Shown here: positions 26,706 to 36,379 of the stretch, piece by piece
Layout of the letters: every line of letters starts with the position of its first letter
How positions within the stretch are numbered: the stretch's first letter is position 1
NCBI RefSeq assembly: GCF_000382705.1
Contig: NZ_ARQE01000011.1
Coordinates: forward strand, 42,442 to 106,441
Origin: Aureimonas ureilytica DSM 18598 = NBRC 106430
GTDB taxonomy: Bacteria; Pseudomonadota; Alphaproteobacteria; Rhizobiales; Rhizobiaceae
Direction: 5' to 3'
DNA: 64,000 nucleotides
Position numbers and translations under genes: made by a program
The notes under the pieces: model-generated
Seen by the model: the letters and a program-made list of their open reading frames with translations, nothing else
The model's database searches: none
Told to the model about the DNA's origin: nothing

Positions 26706-27455
26706 GTGTCCGCTCCCGCTCTGTCCGCTTCGCGCCATCCGGCGCCCCGTTCCCATCGTGCCGCCTGCGGCGCCTGCGCGGATTGCGGCGTGCGCACCAT
26801 GGCGGTCTGCGCCGCGATGGAAGAGGACGAGATCGGTGCGCTGGAGCGCATCATGACCGGCCGCCGCCTCCAGGCCGACGAGGTCCTGGTGGAGGAAGGC
26901 GAGCCGCGCCGGCGCGTCTACAGCCTGACCGACGGCATGCTGCGCCTGTCGATCGCCCTGCCGGACGGGCGACGCCAGATCACCGGCTTTCTCCTGCCGG
27001 GCGATTATCTCGGGCTTGCCGACGACGAGACCTATTCCGCAACGGTCGAGGCCGTCACCCCGTCGGCGCTCTGCTCCTTCCCGGTGCGGGAGATGGAAGC
27101 GCTCGTGGACAGCCATCCCAAGCTCAAGGACCGCCTGTTCCGCTTCACCCGCGCCGCCCTGCGGCAGGCGCGCGAGAACCAGCTCATTCTCGGCCGGCTC
27201 GCGCCCGTCGAAAAGCTCGCCGCCTTTCTGCTGGCCCTGTCGCGCCGGCTGGAAGAGCACAGGCTGCCGGACAACCCGATCCCGCTCGCCATGACGCGCA
27301 CCGACATTGCCGACTATCTCGGCCTGACCGTGGAAACCGTGTCGCGCTCCTTCACCAAGCTGCGCAACAGTGGTCTGATCCGCCTGCCCGACGCGCATCT
27401 CGTTGATATTATCGACCGACCGAGCCTCGAAGCCGTGGCGGGAACGCTGCGCTAG
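26706..27455 (+). CDS. fnrN: FNR/FnrN-type oxygen-sensing transcriptional regulator
   Basis: The 249-residue protein has an N-terminal cysteine cluster (Cys21, Cys24, Cys27, Cys35 in CGACADCGVRTMAVC) and an internal Cys123. This is the pattern that holds the oxygen-labile [4Fe-4S] cluster in FNR proteins; one of the first three cysteines is extra. A cyclic-nucleotide-type beta-roll follows at about 45-150, then a dimer helix, and a Crp-type helix-turn-helix with RTDIADYLGLTVETVSRSFT. The recognition helix residues E--SR read TTGAT half-sites. A perfect TTGAT-N4-ATCAA box lies between the neighbouring cydDC and cydAB operons. Its TAG shares the four bases CTAG with the convergent cydC stop. 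Confidence 0.92.
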   Translation: MSAPALSASRHPAPRSHRAACGACADCGVRTMAVCAAMEEDEIGALERIMTGRRLQADEVLVEEGEPRRRVYSLTDGMLRLSIALPDGRRQITGFLLPGDYLGLADDETYSATVEAVTPSALCSFPVREMEALVDSHPKLKDRLFRFTRAALRQARENQLILGRLAPVEKLAAFLLALSRRLEEHRLPDNPIPLAMTRTDIADYLGLTVETVSRSFTKLRNSGLIRLPDAHLVDIIDRPSLEAVAGTLR

Positions 27456-29110
27456 AGCGGCGTCAGACGGCCCTGGTCCAGCCGCAACACGCGGTCCACG
27501 ACCCCGGCCGGAAGGCGCGCATGGGTGGCGAGAAGGACGCTACGTCCGGCAAGCGCCTTCGGCAGATCGCGAAAGAAGGCGCTTTCCGTTTCCGGGTCGA
27601 GCCCGCTCGTCGGCTCGTCCAGAAGGAGGATCGCGGCCGGCGAGAGAAGCGCGCGCGCCAGAACGAGACGCCGCGCCTGCCCCACCGAGAGCGTACGCCC
27701 GCCCTCCCCAAGCCAGGTTTCCAGACCGGCCGGCAGCGAGGCGACGAAGTCGGCGAGCCTGGCGCGGTCGAGCGCCTCCCAAAGGGCGTCCTCGTCGGCG
27801 TCCGGCCGGCCGATCCGCAGATTGTCGGCAACGGTTCCCAGAAACACCGGCGCGTCCTGTTCCAGAAGCATCACCCGGCGGCGAAGCTCGGCGCTCGCGA
27901 CCCGCTCGATCGCCTGCCCGCCGATCGCGATCCGTCCGGCCGTCGGCACCTCCAGCCGCACGAGGAGCGACAGGAGCGTGGACTTGCCGCAACCGCTCGG
28001 CCCCTCGATCGCGATCCGCTCGCCAAGGTGGAGATCGAGATCGAGGCCGGCGAGGATCGGGCGTTCCGCGCGATGGCCGAACCGGACGCCGCGAAGGCTG
28101 AGAGCGCCGGCCTCGGGCAGCGGCACCGGGGCGACGGGCTCCGGCGCGCCGGGCGACAGACGCGACAGGGCGTCCAGCCGCTCCGCCGCCGCCACGGAGG
28201 CGCCGAGCCGCGCGACGCTGCGCACCGTGCCTGCCACGGCCTCGAAACTGCCGAGAACGGCGAGCGTCAGTCCGACGAGGAGCGGCGCGCCGATGGCGCC
28301 GCGTTGCAGCGCGGCTAGGCCGGGAAGGAGCGTGCCGATCAGCGCCGCGCCACTGAGGGTGTGGATTGCGGCGGTCGCGAGCGCGCTGCGCGCGGCAAGC
28401 GCCCGTCGCGCCCGACCGAGGGCGTCGGCGCGCTCCGCAAATCTCTGGCGGGCCGCGCCCATGGCGGCGAAGAGACGAAGGTCCGCCTGCCCTTCGATCG
28501 TATCCAGCGCCGCCTCCCGCAGCCGCGCGGCGGCGGCGATGGTGGCCGCGCCCGGCGCGCGCGCGGCGCGGGCGAGCGCCAGCGGCACGAGAACCGTCGC
28601 CGCCAGAAAGGCCGCGCCATAGGAGGGCGCCGCGCCCGGCAGGGTGAAGAGGAGCACGGCGAAGGTCAGCCCGCCCGCGCAAAGGCCCGTCACCATCGGC
28701 CCGACCGCCAAGAGGAATACGACGTCCAGCGCTTCCACGTCGCCCGTCAGACGCTGCACGAGATCGCCACGCGTGAGGTCCCGCCGCAGCGCCGCGAAGC
28801 GCGGCATGGCCTCGCGGAACACATGGGCGCGAATATCGGAGAGAACGCGCAGCGTCGCGTCGTGCCCCACGAGCTTCTCGCCATAGCGCGAGAGGATGCG
28901 CAGGAGCGACAGGCCCCGCACCGCCGAGGACGGGCCGAAAAGGTTGAAGCCGAGGGCGGCCGTCGTCAGGAACGCGGCGGTGAGAAACCAGCCCGACAGC
29001 GCCAGAAGCGCCGCGCCGGCGAGAAGCGTCGCGAGCGACAGGAGAAGCGCCGCGAGGAACTGGCTTCTGCGCGCGAGAAACAGGGGCGCAAAACGCCGGA
29101 TCGCCTTCAT
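27452..29110 (-). CDS. cydC: cysteine/glutathione ABC exporter subunit CydC
   Basis: The 552-residue protein has six membrane helices in the first 300 residues and then a nucleotide-binding domain: Walker [10 protein letters not shown], signature LSVGQARR and Walker B ILLLDEPTSGLDPE. CydC pairs with CydD to export cysteine and glutathione to the periplasm, which is needed to assemble cytochrome bd. The start overlaps the cydD stop as ATGA, so the two are coupled. The last four bases are shared with fnrN on the other strand. Confidence 0.95.
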   Translation of the reverse strand: MKAIRRFAPLFLARRSQFLAALLLSLATLLAGAALLALSGWFLTAAFLTTAALGFNLFGPSSAVRGLSLLRILSRYGEKLVGHDATLRVLSDIRAHVFREAMPRFAALRRDLTRGDLVQRLTGDVEALDVVFLLAVGPMVTGLCAGGLTFAVLLFTLPGAAPSYGAAFLAATVLVPLALARAARAPGAATIAAAARLREAALDTIEGQADLRLFAAMGAARQRFAERADALGRARRALAARSALATAAIHTLSGAALIGTLLPGLAALQRGAIGAPLLVGLTLAVLGSFEAVAGTVRSVARLGASVAAAERLDALSRLSPGAPEPVAPVPLPEAGALSLRGVRFGHRAERPILAGLDLDLHLGERIAIEGPSGCGKSTLLSLLVRLEVPTAGRIAIGGQAIERVASAELRRRVMLLEQDAPVFLGTVADNLRIGRPDADEDALWEALDRARLADFVASLPAGLETWLGEGGRTLSVGQARRLVLARALLSPAAILLLDEPTSGLDPETESAFFRDLPKALAGRSVLLATHARLPAGVVDRVLRLDQGRLTPL

Positions 29111-30885
29111 GCGGCGTCCTCCCTTCTGGCGGCAAGACGGGGGTGGAGCGGGCCGCCGGCCGGGATCAACCGGCCGTTCTCGATGCGCAGGGTCAGGTCC
29201 ATGCGCGCGGCGACGGCGGCGGAATGGGTGGCGACGAGAAGCGTGCGGCCCTCGCTTCGGACAAAGCGCAGGATGTCGTAGAGAACCTCGGCTTCCGTCT
29301 GCGGATCGAGATGCGCCGTCGGCTCGTCCAAGAGCAGGATGGCCGGGCGGCGGAGGTAGAGCCGGGCCAGCGCCACGCGATGCCGCTCGCCGCCCGACAG
29401 GCCGAAGCCGCCCTCGCCGATGCGCGAGGCGAGCCCGTCCGGCAGGCCCAGCGCGACGTCGAGAACGCGGGCGCGCTCGGCCGCTTGCGCGACCGCCTCG
29501 TCGGAGGCGAGCGGATCGGCCAGGCGAATATTCTCGGCGATGGTGCCGGCGAAGAGATGCGGGCGCTGCGGCAGGAGCGCGACGGCCTCGCGCAGCTGCG
29601 CCTCGTCGATGCGATCCAGCGCATGACCGCCGAGGCGGATCGTGCCATCCGCCGCGCGAAGCCCGGCCAGCGCCTCCAGAAGCGAAGACTTGCCGCAGCC
29701 GCTTTCGCCGAGCAGCGCCACATGGCGGCCCGGCGCGATCAGGAGGTCCGCGCCGTTCAGGATCGTGCGCGCGCCATCCGGCGTGCGCAGCGTCAGGCTG
29801 GAGACCTCGATCCCCGCCGGCTTGGGGAACGCAAGAAGCGGGCGCGAGGACGCGACGCCCGGCGACGACGTGACCACGGGCAGGGTCTCGAACTGCCGGG
29901 CGATCTCGGCCACAGCCGCCTTCGCGCCGGCCCGGTCATGGTAATGGGCGGCGAGCTGGCGGAGCGGCTGATAGACCTCCGGCGCCATCAGGAGGCAGAA
30001 GAGGCCCGCTTCCAGCGTGAAAGGCGAGACGCGAAGATCGACGAAGCCGAGAAAGGACAGGCCGACATAAAGCGCGACGCCGGCGACCCCGAGCGCGGCG
30101 AAGAATTCCAGGACCGCCGAGGAGAGGAAGGCGATGCGCAGGACCCGCAGGGTGCGCCGACGCCAATCCTCGCTCGCTTCCGCCATCCGCTCGGCCTCCG
30201 CCTCGGCCCGGCCGAACAGGACGAGGGTCGAGAGGCCGCGCAGCCGATCCCCGAAAAACGCCGATAGGCGCGAGAGCGCATCGGCCTGCGCCTCGCCCGC
30301 CGCCTGCGCGCCCCAGCCGACCAGCGCCATGAAGAGCGGGATCAGCGGGGCGGTGGCGAGAAACAGAAGGCCGACCACCCAGTCCACCGGAAAGACGAGC
30401 GCCGCGAAGGCGAGCGGCAGAAGCGTCGCCGCGATCATCGCCGGCAGGAAACGCGCGAAGAACCCGTCCAGCGCCTCGACCTGTTCCAGAAGAGCCGAGG
30501 CGAGCGCGCCCGAGGCGCGGGACGCCGCCCAATCCGGCTGGCGGGCGGCGAGCGCGTCGAACAGGGCAAGACGCAGGCGCGCCTTGATGCGCTCGGCGCC
30601 GGCCGCCCCGGCCCGCTCCGCGCCATAGGCAAGCGCCGCGCGGGCGGCGAACAGCGCGGCGAGCCCGGCAAGCGGGCCGAACGCTTCGCCCGAGCGAAGC
30701 TCGCCCGTCGCCGCCGTCCCGAGAAGCCCGGCGAGGATCGAAGCCTGCCAGACGAGAAGCCCGCCCGAGACGAGCGGCAGCGCGAGCGCCCCTGCGAGCG
30801 GCGCGCCGCCATGGCGGCGCAGGCCGCTCATCCATCGCCCTTCGCGACGGGCGATGTCCCGCGCCTTTTCCGTGTCCGCCTTCAT
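29107..30885 (-). CDS. cydD: cysteine/glutathione ABC exporter subunit CydD
   Basis: The start at 30885 (MKADTEKARDIARREGRW) is chosen because the longer frame to 31017 would read through the FNR box and promoter region. The 592-residue protein has six membrane helices, then Walker A GESGCGKSS, signature LSGGERHR and Walker B ILLLDEPTAHLDP. With CydC it forms the heterodimeric exporter for thiols required for cytochrome bd maturation. It is the first gene of the minus-strand operon and lies divergent from cydA. Confidence 0.95.
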   Translation of the reverse strand: MKADTEKARDIARREGRWMSGLRRHGGAPLAGALALPLVSGGLLVWQASILAGLLGTAATGELRSGEAFGPLAGLAALFAARAALAYGAERAGAAGAERIKARLRLALFDALAARQPDWAASRASGALASALLEQVEALDGFFARFLPAMIAATLLPLAFAALVFPVDWVVGLLFLATAPLIPLFMALVGWGAQAAGEAQADALSRLSAFFGDRLRGLSTLVLFGRAEAEAERMAEASEDWRRRTLRVLRIAFLSSAVLEFFAALGVAGVALYVGLSFLGFVDLRVSPFTLEAGLFCLLMAPEVYQPLRQLAAHYHDRAGAKAAVAEIARQFETLPVVTSSPGVASSRPLLAFPKPAGIEVSSLTLRTPDGARTILNGADLLIAPGRHVALLGESGCGKSSLLEALAGLRAADGTIRLGGHALDRIDEAQLREAVALLPQRPHLFAGTIAENIRLADPLASDEAVAQAAERARVLDVALGLPDGLASRIGEGGFGLSGGERHRVALARLYLRRPAILLLDEPTAHLDPQTEAEVLYDILRFVRSEGRTLLVATHSAAVAARMDLTLRIENGRLIPAGGPLHPRLAARREDAA

Positions 30886-30942
30886 GGCTCGCTCCGCTTT
30901 CGATTGCGGGCGAAGGCGTAGGCCGGCGGCGGCACGGCGGCA

Positions 30943-30956
30943 TTGATTCAAATCAA
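30943..30956. promoter_or_regulatory. perfect FNR box between cydDC and cydAB
   Basis: The 14-base site TTGATTCAAATCAA fits the FNR consensus TTGAT-N4-ATCAA with no mismatch. It lies 57 bases before the cydD start and 75 bases before the cydA start. If used as a class II activator site near -41, either promoter would start within the gap, about 30-40 bases before its gene. The linked fnrN gene is the natural regulator. Confidence 0.9.
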
Positions 30957-31031
30957 GGCGCGCCACGCGCGACGGGTCTAGGCCTCGTCGCAGCCGGGCC
31001 GTTCCGGCACTTTCCAAAGGCGGGCAGACCC

Positions 31032-32618
31032 ATGATCGACATGACGGTCGTCGACCTGTCGCGACTCCAGTTCGCGGCGACGGCGATGTACCATTTCCTT
31101 TTCGTACCCCTGACGATCGGCCTGTCGGTTCTGATGGCCATCATGGAAAGCGTCTATGTGATGACCGGCCGCGAGGTCTGGCGCCGCATGACGCTGTTCT
31201 GGGGCACCCTGTTCGGCATCAACTTCGCCATGGGCGTCGCCACCGGCATCGTCATGGAATTCCAGTTCGGCATGAACTGGAGCTATTACAGCCATTATGT
31301 CGGCGACGTGTTCGGCGCGCCGCTGGCGATCGAGGGCCTCATGGCCTTCTTCCTGGAAGCGACCTTCATCGGCCTCTTCTTCTTCGGCTGGGACCGCTTG
31401 AGCCGCGTCGGGCATCTCGCCGTCACCTGGCTGACGGCGCTCGGGGCCAATTTCTCAGCGCTCTGGATCCTGATCGCCAATGGCTGGATGCAGAATCCGG
31501 TCGGCTCGACCTTCAATCCCGAGACGATGCGCATGGAGATCACGGACTTCATGGCCGTGGTGTTCAATCCGGTGGCGCAGGCGAAGTTCGTCCACACCGT
31601 GTCGGCCGGCTATGTCACGGGCGCGATGTTCGTGATCAGCATCAGCGCTTGGTTTCTCCTGCGCGGCCGGCATGTCGATCTCGCCAAGCGCTCGATCGCG
31701 GTGGCGGCGAGCTTCGGCCTCGCCTCGGCCCTGTCGGTCGTCGTGCTCGGCGACGAGAGCGGCTACACCGCGACCGAGCATCAGAAGATGAAGCTCGCGG
31801 CCATGGAGGCCATGTGGCACACCGAGCCCGCGCCGGCCGGCTTCAATCTCTTCGCCATTCCCGGCGACAAGGAAAACTCCTTCGAGGTGCAGGTGCCCTA
31901 TGCGCTCGGCCTCATCGCCACGCGCTCCATCTCGGGTGAAATTCCCGGCATTCTCGACCTCGTGCAGACGGCCGGCCAGCGCATCCGCAACGGCCAGATC
32001 GCCTATGCGGCGATGGAAGCCGTGCGCGCCGACCCGGCCGACGCCAAGGCGCGCGAGACCTTCGCGGCCACCTGGAAGGACCTCGGCTACGCGCTGCTTC
32101 TGAAGCGCTACCGCGAGGATGTCGTGAACGCGACGCCTGAGGAGATCACGCAGGCCGCCTTCGACACGGTGCCGGGCGTGGCCCCGCTCTTCTGGGGCTT
32201 CCGCCTCATGGTGGTGATCGGCTTCTATCTCATCGCCTTCTTCGCCACCGCCTTCTGGCGTGCCTCGAAGCACCGGATCGGCACCAATCGCGGCCTTCTC
32301 TGGATCGCGCTTCTCTCCTTGCCGACACCCTGGATCGCCATCGAGGCCGGCTGGTTCATCGCCGAATATGGCCGCCAGCCCTGGGTGGTGGAAGGCGTGC
32401 TGCCGACCTTCTACGCGGCCTCCGGCCTGACGCTGACGGATCTCGCGATCAGCCTCGCCTTCTTCCTGACGCTCTACACCGCGCTCGCCATCGTCATGGT
32501 CTTCCTCATGCTGAAGACGATCAAGGCCGGCCCCAAGGCGACCGCCGACCTGATCGACGGCGCGGGCGGCTCGCGCTTCGTGCCCGAGGGCGCCGCCGCA
32601 TCCCCCGACCATCGCTGA
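31032..32618 (+). CDS. cydA: cytochrome bd ubiquinol oxidase subunit I
   Basis: The 528-residue inner-membrane protein oxidises quinol and reduces oxygen with high affinity. The heme-ligand and proton-path regions are present: ATAMYHFLFVPLTIG with the b595 His, IEGLMAFFLEATFIGLFFFG with the two conserved Glu, KFVHTVSAGYVTGAMFV with the b558 His, and EYGRQPWVVEGVLPT, the GRQPW motif before the b558 Met region. Length and the long Q-loop fit the bd-I (CydA) class and not the cyanide-insensitive CioA class, though the latter cannot be fully excluded by eye. It is first in the operon cydA-cydB-cydX-hemN. Confidence 0.96.
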   Translation: MIDMTVVDLSRLQFAATAMYHFLFVPLTIGLSVLMAIMESVYVMTGREVWRRMTLFWGTLFGINFAMGVATGIVMEFQFGMNWSYYSHYVGDVFGAPLAIEGLMAFFLEATFIGLFFFGWDRLSRVGHLAVTWLTALGANFSALWILIANGWMQNPVGSTFNPETMRMEITDFMAVVFNPVAQAKFVHTVSAGYVTGAMFVISISAWFLLRGRHVDLAKRSIAVAASFGLASALSVVVLGDESGYTATEHQKMKLAAMEAMWHTEPAPAGFNLFAIPGDKENSFEVQVPYALGLIATRSISGEIPGILDLVQTAGQRIRNGQIAYAAMEAVRADPADAKARETFAATWKDLGYALLLKRYREDVVNATPEEITQAAFDTVPGVAPLFWGFRLMVVIGFYLIAFFATAFWRASKHRIGTNRGLLWIALLSLPTPWIAIEAGWFIAEYGRQPWVVEGVLPTFYAASGLTLTDLAISLAFFLTLYTALAIVMVFLMLKTIKAGPKATADLIDGAGGSRFVPEGAAASPDHR

Positions 32619-32630
32619 AAGCGGAAACCC

Positions 32631-33776
32631 ATGACCCAACTTCCCCTCGACTACGAAACGCTTCGGCTGGTCTGGTGGGTGCTTCTCGGCACGCTTCTCA
32701 TCGGCTTTGCGATCATGGACGGCGTCGATCTCGGCGTCGGCGCGCTCCTGCCCTTCGTCGCGCGCTCGGACGAGGAGCGGCGCATTCTCATCAACCTCAT
32801 CGGCCCGACCTGGGAAGGCAATCAGGTCTGGCTGATCCTGGGGGGCGGCGCGATCTTCGCCGCCTGGCCGGCGCTCTATGCGGCGAGCTTCTCGGGCTTC
32901 TACCTCGCGATGATCGTGATCCTCCTGGCGTTGATCCTGCGGCCCGTGGGCTTCAAGTTCCGGGGCAAGGTGAAGGACGCGCGCTGGCGCGCGACCTGGG
33001 ATGGGGCGCTCTTCGTCGGCGGCTTCGTGCCGGCGCTGATCATGGGCGTCGCGGTCGGCAATGTGCTGCTCGGCGTGCCCTTCGGCCTCGATGCGACGCT
33101 GCGCCCGCATTATGCCGGCAATTTCTTCGGCCTGCTGCGCCCCTTCGCGCTTCTTTGCGGCCTCGTCTCGGTGTCCATGGTGGTGACGCTCGCCGCGAGC
33201 GTCATCGCCGCGCGCTGCCCCGGTGCGGTCTCCGATCGGGCGAGGGCCTATGGCCGTCTGAGCGCGCTCGCCACGCTCGCGCTCTTCGCGCTCGGCGGGC
33301 TCTGGGTGGCCTTCGCGCTCGACGGCTATGTCGTCACAAGCCAGCAGGTCGGCACGGCGGCGTCCAATCCGCTGGCAAAAAGCGTCGCCGTGGAAGCAGG
33401 GGCCTGGACGGCCAACTACGCCCGCCACCCCTGGATGCTGATCGCCCCGGCGCTCGGCTTTCTCGGCTCGGCGCTCGCCTTCCTCACGCTCGGCAAGCGC
33501 GGCGTGGCGGCGATCCTGGCGTCGGCGGCGGCCGTGTTCGGCATCGTTTCCACCGCCGGCCTGTCGCTCTTTCCCTTCCTCCTGCCGTCCAATCTCGATC
33601 CGAATGTCAGCCTCACCGTGTGGGACGCCTCGTCCAGCCATCTGACGCTCTTCGTCATGCTGATCGCGACGCTCGTCTTCCTGCCGATCATCCTGGCCTA
33701 CACGACCTGGGTCTATCGCGTGATGCGCGGGCCGGTGACGGCCATGTCCATCGGCCGCAACCCCAACGCCTACTGA
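32631..33776 (+). CDS. cydB: cytochrome bd ubiquinol oxidase subunit II
   Basis: The 381-residue protein has the CydB hallmarks: [20 protein letters not shown] at the N-terminus, [12 protein letters not shown] and [16 protein letters not shown] in the last third, with about eight membrane helices. It forms the oxidase heterodimer with CydA. It starts 12 bases after cydA and ends 12 bases before cydX, so all three are one operon. Confidence 0.97.
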   Translation: MTQLPLDYETLRLVWWVLLGTLLIGFAIMDGVDLGVGALLPFVARSDEERRILINLIGPTWEGNQVWLILGGGAIFAAWPALYAASFSGFYLAMIVILLALILRPVGFKFRGKVKDARWRATWDGALFVGGFVPALIMGVAVGNVLLGVPFGLDATLRPHYAGNFFGLLRPFALLCGLVSVSMVVTLAASVIAARCPGAVSDRARAYGRLSALATLALFALGGLWVAFALDGYVVTSQQVGTAASNPLAKSVAVEAGAWTANYARHPWMLIAPALGFLGSALAFLTLGKRGVAAILASAAAVFGIVSTAGLSLFPFLLPSNLDPNVSLTVWDASSSHLTLFVMLIATLVFLPIILAYTTWVYRVMRGPVTAMSIGRNPNAY

Positions 33777-33788
33777 GGAGCCTGTCCC

Positions 33789-33944
33789 ATGTGGTATTTT
33801 TCCTGGGTTCTCGGCCTCGGCCTCGCCTGTGCCTTCGCGATCCTCAACGCCATGTGGTTCGAGATGAAGGAGGACCGCCGCCTGTCGGCCCTCGCCATCG
33901 AGCCGGAAGGCCGGCCGGGCACGGCGGACGGGGCGCGGCCATGA
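33789..33944 (+). CDS. cydX: cytochrome bd accessory subunit CydX
   Basis: This 51-residue protein begins MWYFSWVLGLGLACAFAILN, a single membrane helix with the Trp-Tyr start typical of CydX, followed by AMWFEMKEDRR. It stabilises the hemes of the CydAB oxidase. The last 15 residues (from about EPEGRPG) are longer than in E. coli CydX (37 residues) and hydrophilic. Its TGA overlaps the ATG of hemN as ATGA, so HemN translation is coupled to it. Confidence 0.93.
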   Translation: MWYFSWVLGLGLACAFAILNAMWFEMKEDRRLSALAIEPEGRPGTADGARP

Positions 33945-35272
33945 GCGGGACGCTGGCCCAAAGGCTCGGCGCCCTCACCGTGCCGCGCTACACGTCCTAT
34001 CCGACGGCGGCGGACTTCTCGGCCGATGTCGGCCCGACCGAGACCGCAGGCTGGCTTGCCGGTGCCGACCCCGCCGAGCCCGTGTCGATCTATCTCCACG
34101 TCCCCTATTGCCGCGAGCTTTGCCACTATTGCGGATGCCATGCGAAAGCCGCGCTTCGGGCCGACGTGGTGGAGCGCTACCGCGAGACGCTGGAAGCGGA
34201 GATCGCTCTTGTCGCCGCGCGCCTTCCGGGGCGGCTCCCGGTGTCGCGCATCAGTTGGGGCGGCGGCACGCCCTCCATTCTCGGCCTGTCGGGCCTCGGC
34301 TCGGTGCTGCATGTCCTGTCGCGCCATTTCGACCTGCGGCCGGGCCATGAGCACGCGATGGAACTCGACCCGAGGCGCATCGACCGGGGCTTTGCCGACG
34401 GTCTCGCGGCGCTTGGGCTCAACCGCGCGAGCCTGGGCGTCCAGGATCTCGACAGGCAGGTGCAGCAGGCGATCGGCCGGGTGCAACCAGCCGAGACCGT
34501 GCGGACGGCGGTCGCCATGCTGCGCCGCGCAGGGATTGCCCGGCTCAACTTCGACCTCGTCTACGGCCTGCCCCGGCAGAGCGTCGACAGCCTCCGGCGC
34601 ACCTGCCGCGAGGTGATCGACCTCGCGCCGGACCGCGTCGCCTGCTACGGCTACGCCCATCTCCCGGCTCGCCGCGCCAACCAGCGCCTGATCGACGAAA
34701 CGCTCCTGCCCGGCGCCGACGAGCGTTTGCGCCAGCAGGATGCGGTCGCGGCCGCGTTCACCGAGGTTGGCTACCAGAGCATCGGCATCGATCATTTCGC
34801 CTTGTTCTGCGATCCCCTCGCCGTCGCCGCGCGCAGCCGGCGCCTGCATCGCAATTTCCAGGGCTATACGGATGACGGCTCGCAGACCCTGATCGGCTTC
34901 GGCGCCTCCTCCATCTCGCGCCTCTCCGGTGGCTTCGCGCAGAACGAAAGCGCGATCGAGGCCTGGCGGGCGCGGATCGAGGCGGGGCAGCTCGCCACCC
35001 GGCGCGGCCATGCGTTCCGGCAGGACGACCGCGAGCGCGCCGCGATCATCGAACGTCTCATGTGCGACTTCCGCGTCGATCTCGGCCATCAGGCGCGGCT
35101 CTATGCCGACGAACTGGCGCTTCTACGCCCGCTGGTCGGCCAGGGACTGGTGGAGATGCGCCACGACACGGTGACGCTGACGCTGAAGGGCCGGCCCTTC
35201 GTGCGGCTGGTGTCGGCCGTGTTCGACCGATTTCGCACCGAGGGCGAGCGGGGCTTCTCGAGCGCCGTGTGA
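33941..35272 (+). CDS. hemN: oxygen-independent coproporphyrinogen III dehydrogenase
   Basis: The ATG at 33941 overlaps the cydX stop and fixes the start; the open frame continues upstream only as a shadow of cydB. The 443-residue radical SAM enzyme has CRELCHYCGC at about residues 58-67, with the three cluster cysteines plus the extra Cys of HemN. YLHVPYC precedes it, SWGGGTPS follows, and the C-terminal HemN domain has the segment with MCDFRVDLGH. It converts coproporphyrinogen III to protoporphyrinogen IX without oxygen. Its place behind the cytochrome bd genes and under the FNR box links heme supply to low-oxygen respiration. Confidence 0.95.
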   Translation: MSGTLAQRLGALTVPRYTSYPTAADFSADVGPTETAGWLAGADPAEPVSIYLHVPYCRELCHYCGCHAKAALRADVVERYRETLEAEIALVAARLPGRLPVSRISWGGGTPSILGLSGLGSVLHVLSRHFDLRPGHEHAMELDPRRIDRGFADGLAALGLNRASLGVQDLDRQVQQAIGRVQPAETVRTAVAMLRRAGIARLNFDLVYGLPRQSVDSLRRTCREVIDLAPDRVACYGYAHLPARRANQRLIDETLLPGADERLRQQDAVAAAFTEVGYQSIGIDHFALFCDPLAVAARSRRLHRNFQGYTDDGSQTLIGFGASSISRLSGGFAQNESAIEAWRARIEAGQLATRRGHAFRQDDRERAAIIERLMCDFRVDLGHQARLYADELALLRPLVGQGLVEMRHDTVTLTLKGRPFVRLVSAVFDRFRTEGERGFSSAV

Positions 35273-35394
35273 GGCTTGCGGGGCGCTGGCGGGCGCGGCC
35301 CATGGCCTCAATTCGGGCGAGCGGCCGGGCCGGGCTTTGGCTAGAAGGGGAGAGAACCGACCTCGCCTCTCCCCCCGCCCCGGAGCCTTTTCCC

Positions 35395-36264
35395 ATGTCC
35401 GACACGCATCGCATCGGCACGAGCCGCATCTCCGCCCGCATCAAGTCGGAAGGGGCGGAGCTCGTGTCGCTGCAGGATGCGGCAGGCGAGGAGCTTCTCT
35501 GGCAGGCCGGCCCGGAATGGCCGCGCCACGCCCCGGTCCTGTTTCCGATCGTCGGCCGCCTGCCGGGCGACGCGCTGCAGGTGGACGGGCAGGTCTATCC
35601 GATGACGCAGCACGGCTTTGCCCGCGACAGCCGCTTCGAATGGCTGGAGCGGAGCGAGACGGTGGCGCATCTGCGCCTTCGCGACAGCGAGGCGACGCGC
35701 GCCCGCTTCCCCTATGCGTTCGAGCTCGACCTTCTCTTCCGCGTCGAGGACCGAACGCTCGGCGTCGAAACGCATGTGCGCAATCCCGGTCCCGGCGATC
35801 TCTCCTATGCCGTCGGCGCGCATCCCGCCTTTCGCTGGCCGCTCGTGCCGGACGTCGCCAAGGCCGACCATGGGCTCCGCTTCGAGAAGGGCGCGCCGCG
35901 CGAGGCGAGCCGGATCGAGGGCGGCTTTCTGTCCGGCATGCGCCCGGTGCCGGTCGAGGGCGACCGGCTGCTCCTGTCGGAGGCGCTGTTTGCCGGCGAC
36001 GCGCTCGTCTTCGGAGGGATCGGCGAAGGCGCGGTGCGCTTCGAGGCGGCCGACGGGTCCGCGCCCGCCCTGCGCGTCGCCTGGGAAGGCTATCGCGACC
36101 TCGGCGTCTGGTCGAAGCCGCAGGGCGCGCCCTTCCTGTGCATCGAGCCCTGGGCCGGCACGGCGCCGCCGCTCGGCTGGAACGGCGAGTTCGCCGACAA
36201 GCCCGGCAACACGCGCCTTCAGCCCGGCGAATCGCGCGTCTATGTCTGGAGCGTTAGCGTGTGA
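35395..36264 (+). CDS. aldose 1-epimerase family protein (LacX/YihR-like)
   Basis: The start at 35395 ([20 protein letters not shown]) is chosen; the frame runs upstream to 35062 only as non-protein-like sequence. The 289-residue protein is a beta-sandwich mutarotase-like protein with [35 protein letters not shown] containing the conserved His, and [11 protein letters not shown] with the second His. The LacX-type subfamily probably interconverts anomers of a hexose or hexose phosphate; the substrate is not known. It stands alone between hemN and the chemoreceptor gene. Confidence 0.88.
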   Translation: MSDTHRIGTSRISARIKSEGAELVSLQDAAGEELLWQAGPEWPRHAPVLFPIVGRLPGDALQVDGQVYPMTQHGFARDSRFEWLERSETVAHLRLRDSEATRARFPYAFELDLLFRVEDRTLGVETHVRNPGPGDLSYAVGAHPAFRWPLVPDVAKADHGLRFEKGAPREASRIEGGFLSGMRPVPVEGDRLLLSEALFAGDALVFGGIGEGAVRFEAADGSAPALRVAWEGYRDLGVWSKPQGAPFLCIEPWAGTAPPLGWNGEFADKPGNTRLQPGESRVYVWSVSV

Positions 36265-36379
36265 CGGGACCGGTAAGGCCCGGCTAACCAGCCGGCCAGA
36301 TCGGACTTGCCCTCGGGCCGCGCCGAACCCTCCGTTAATTTCACCCATCCATGGTCTCGGTCAGGCGAACGAAGAAAGC

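Noticed and set aside
31455..33641. A 728-residue minus-strand frame opposite cydAB
   Set aside because: cydA and cydB are unambiguous. The long antisense frame follows from strong third-position GC.
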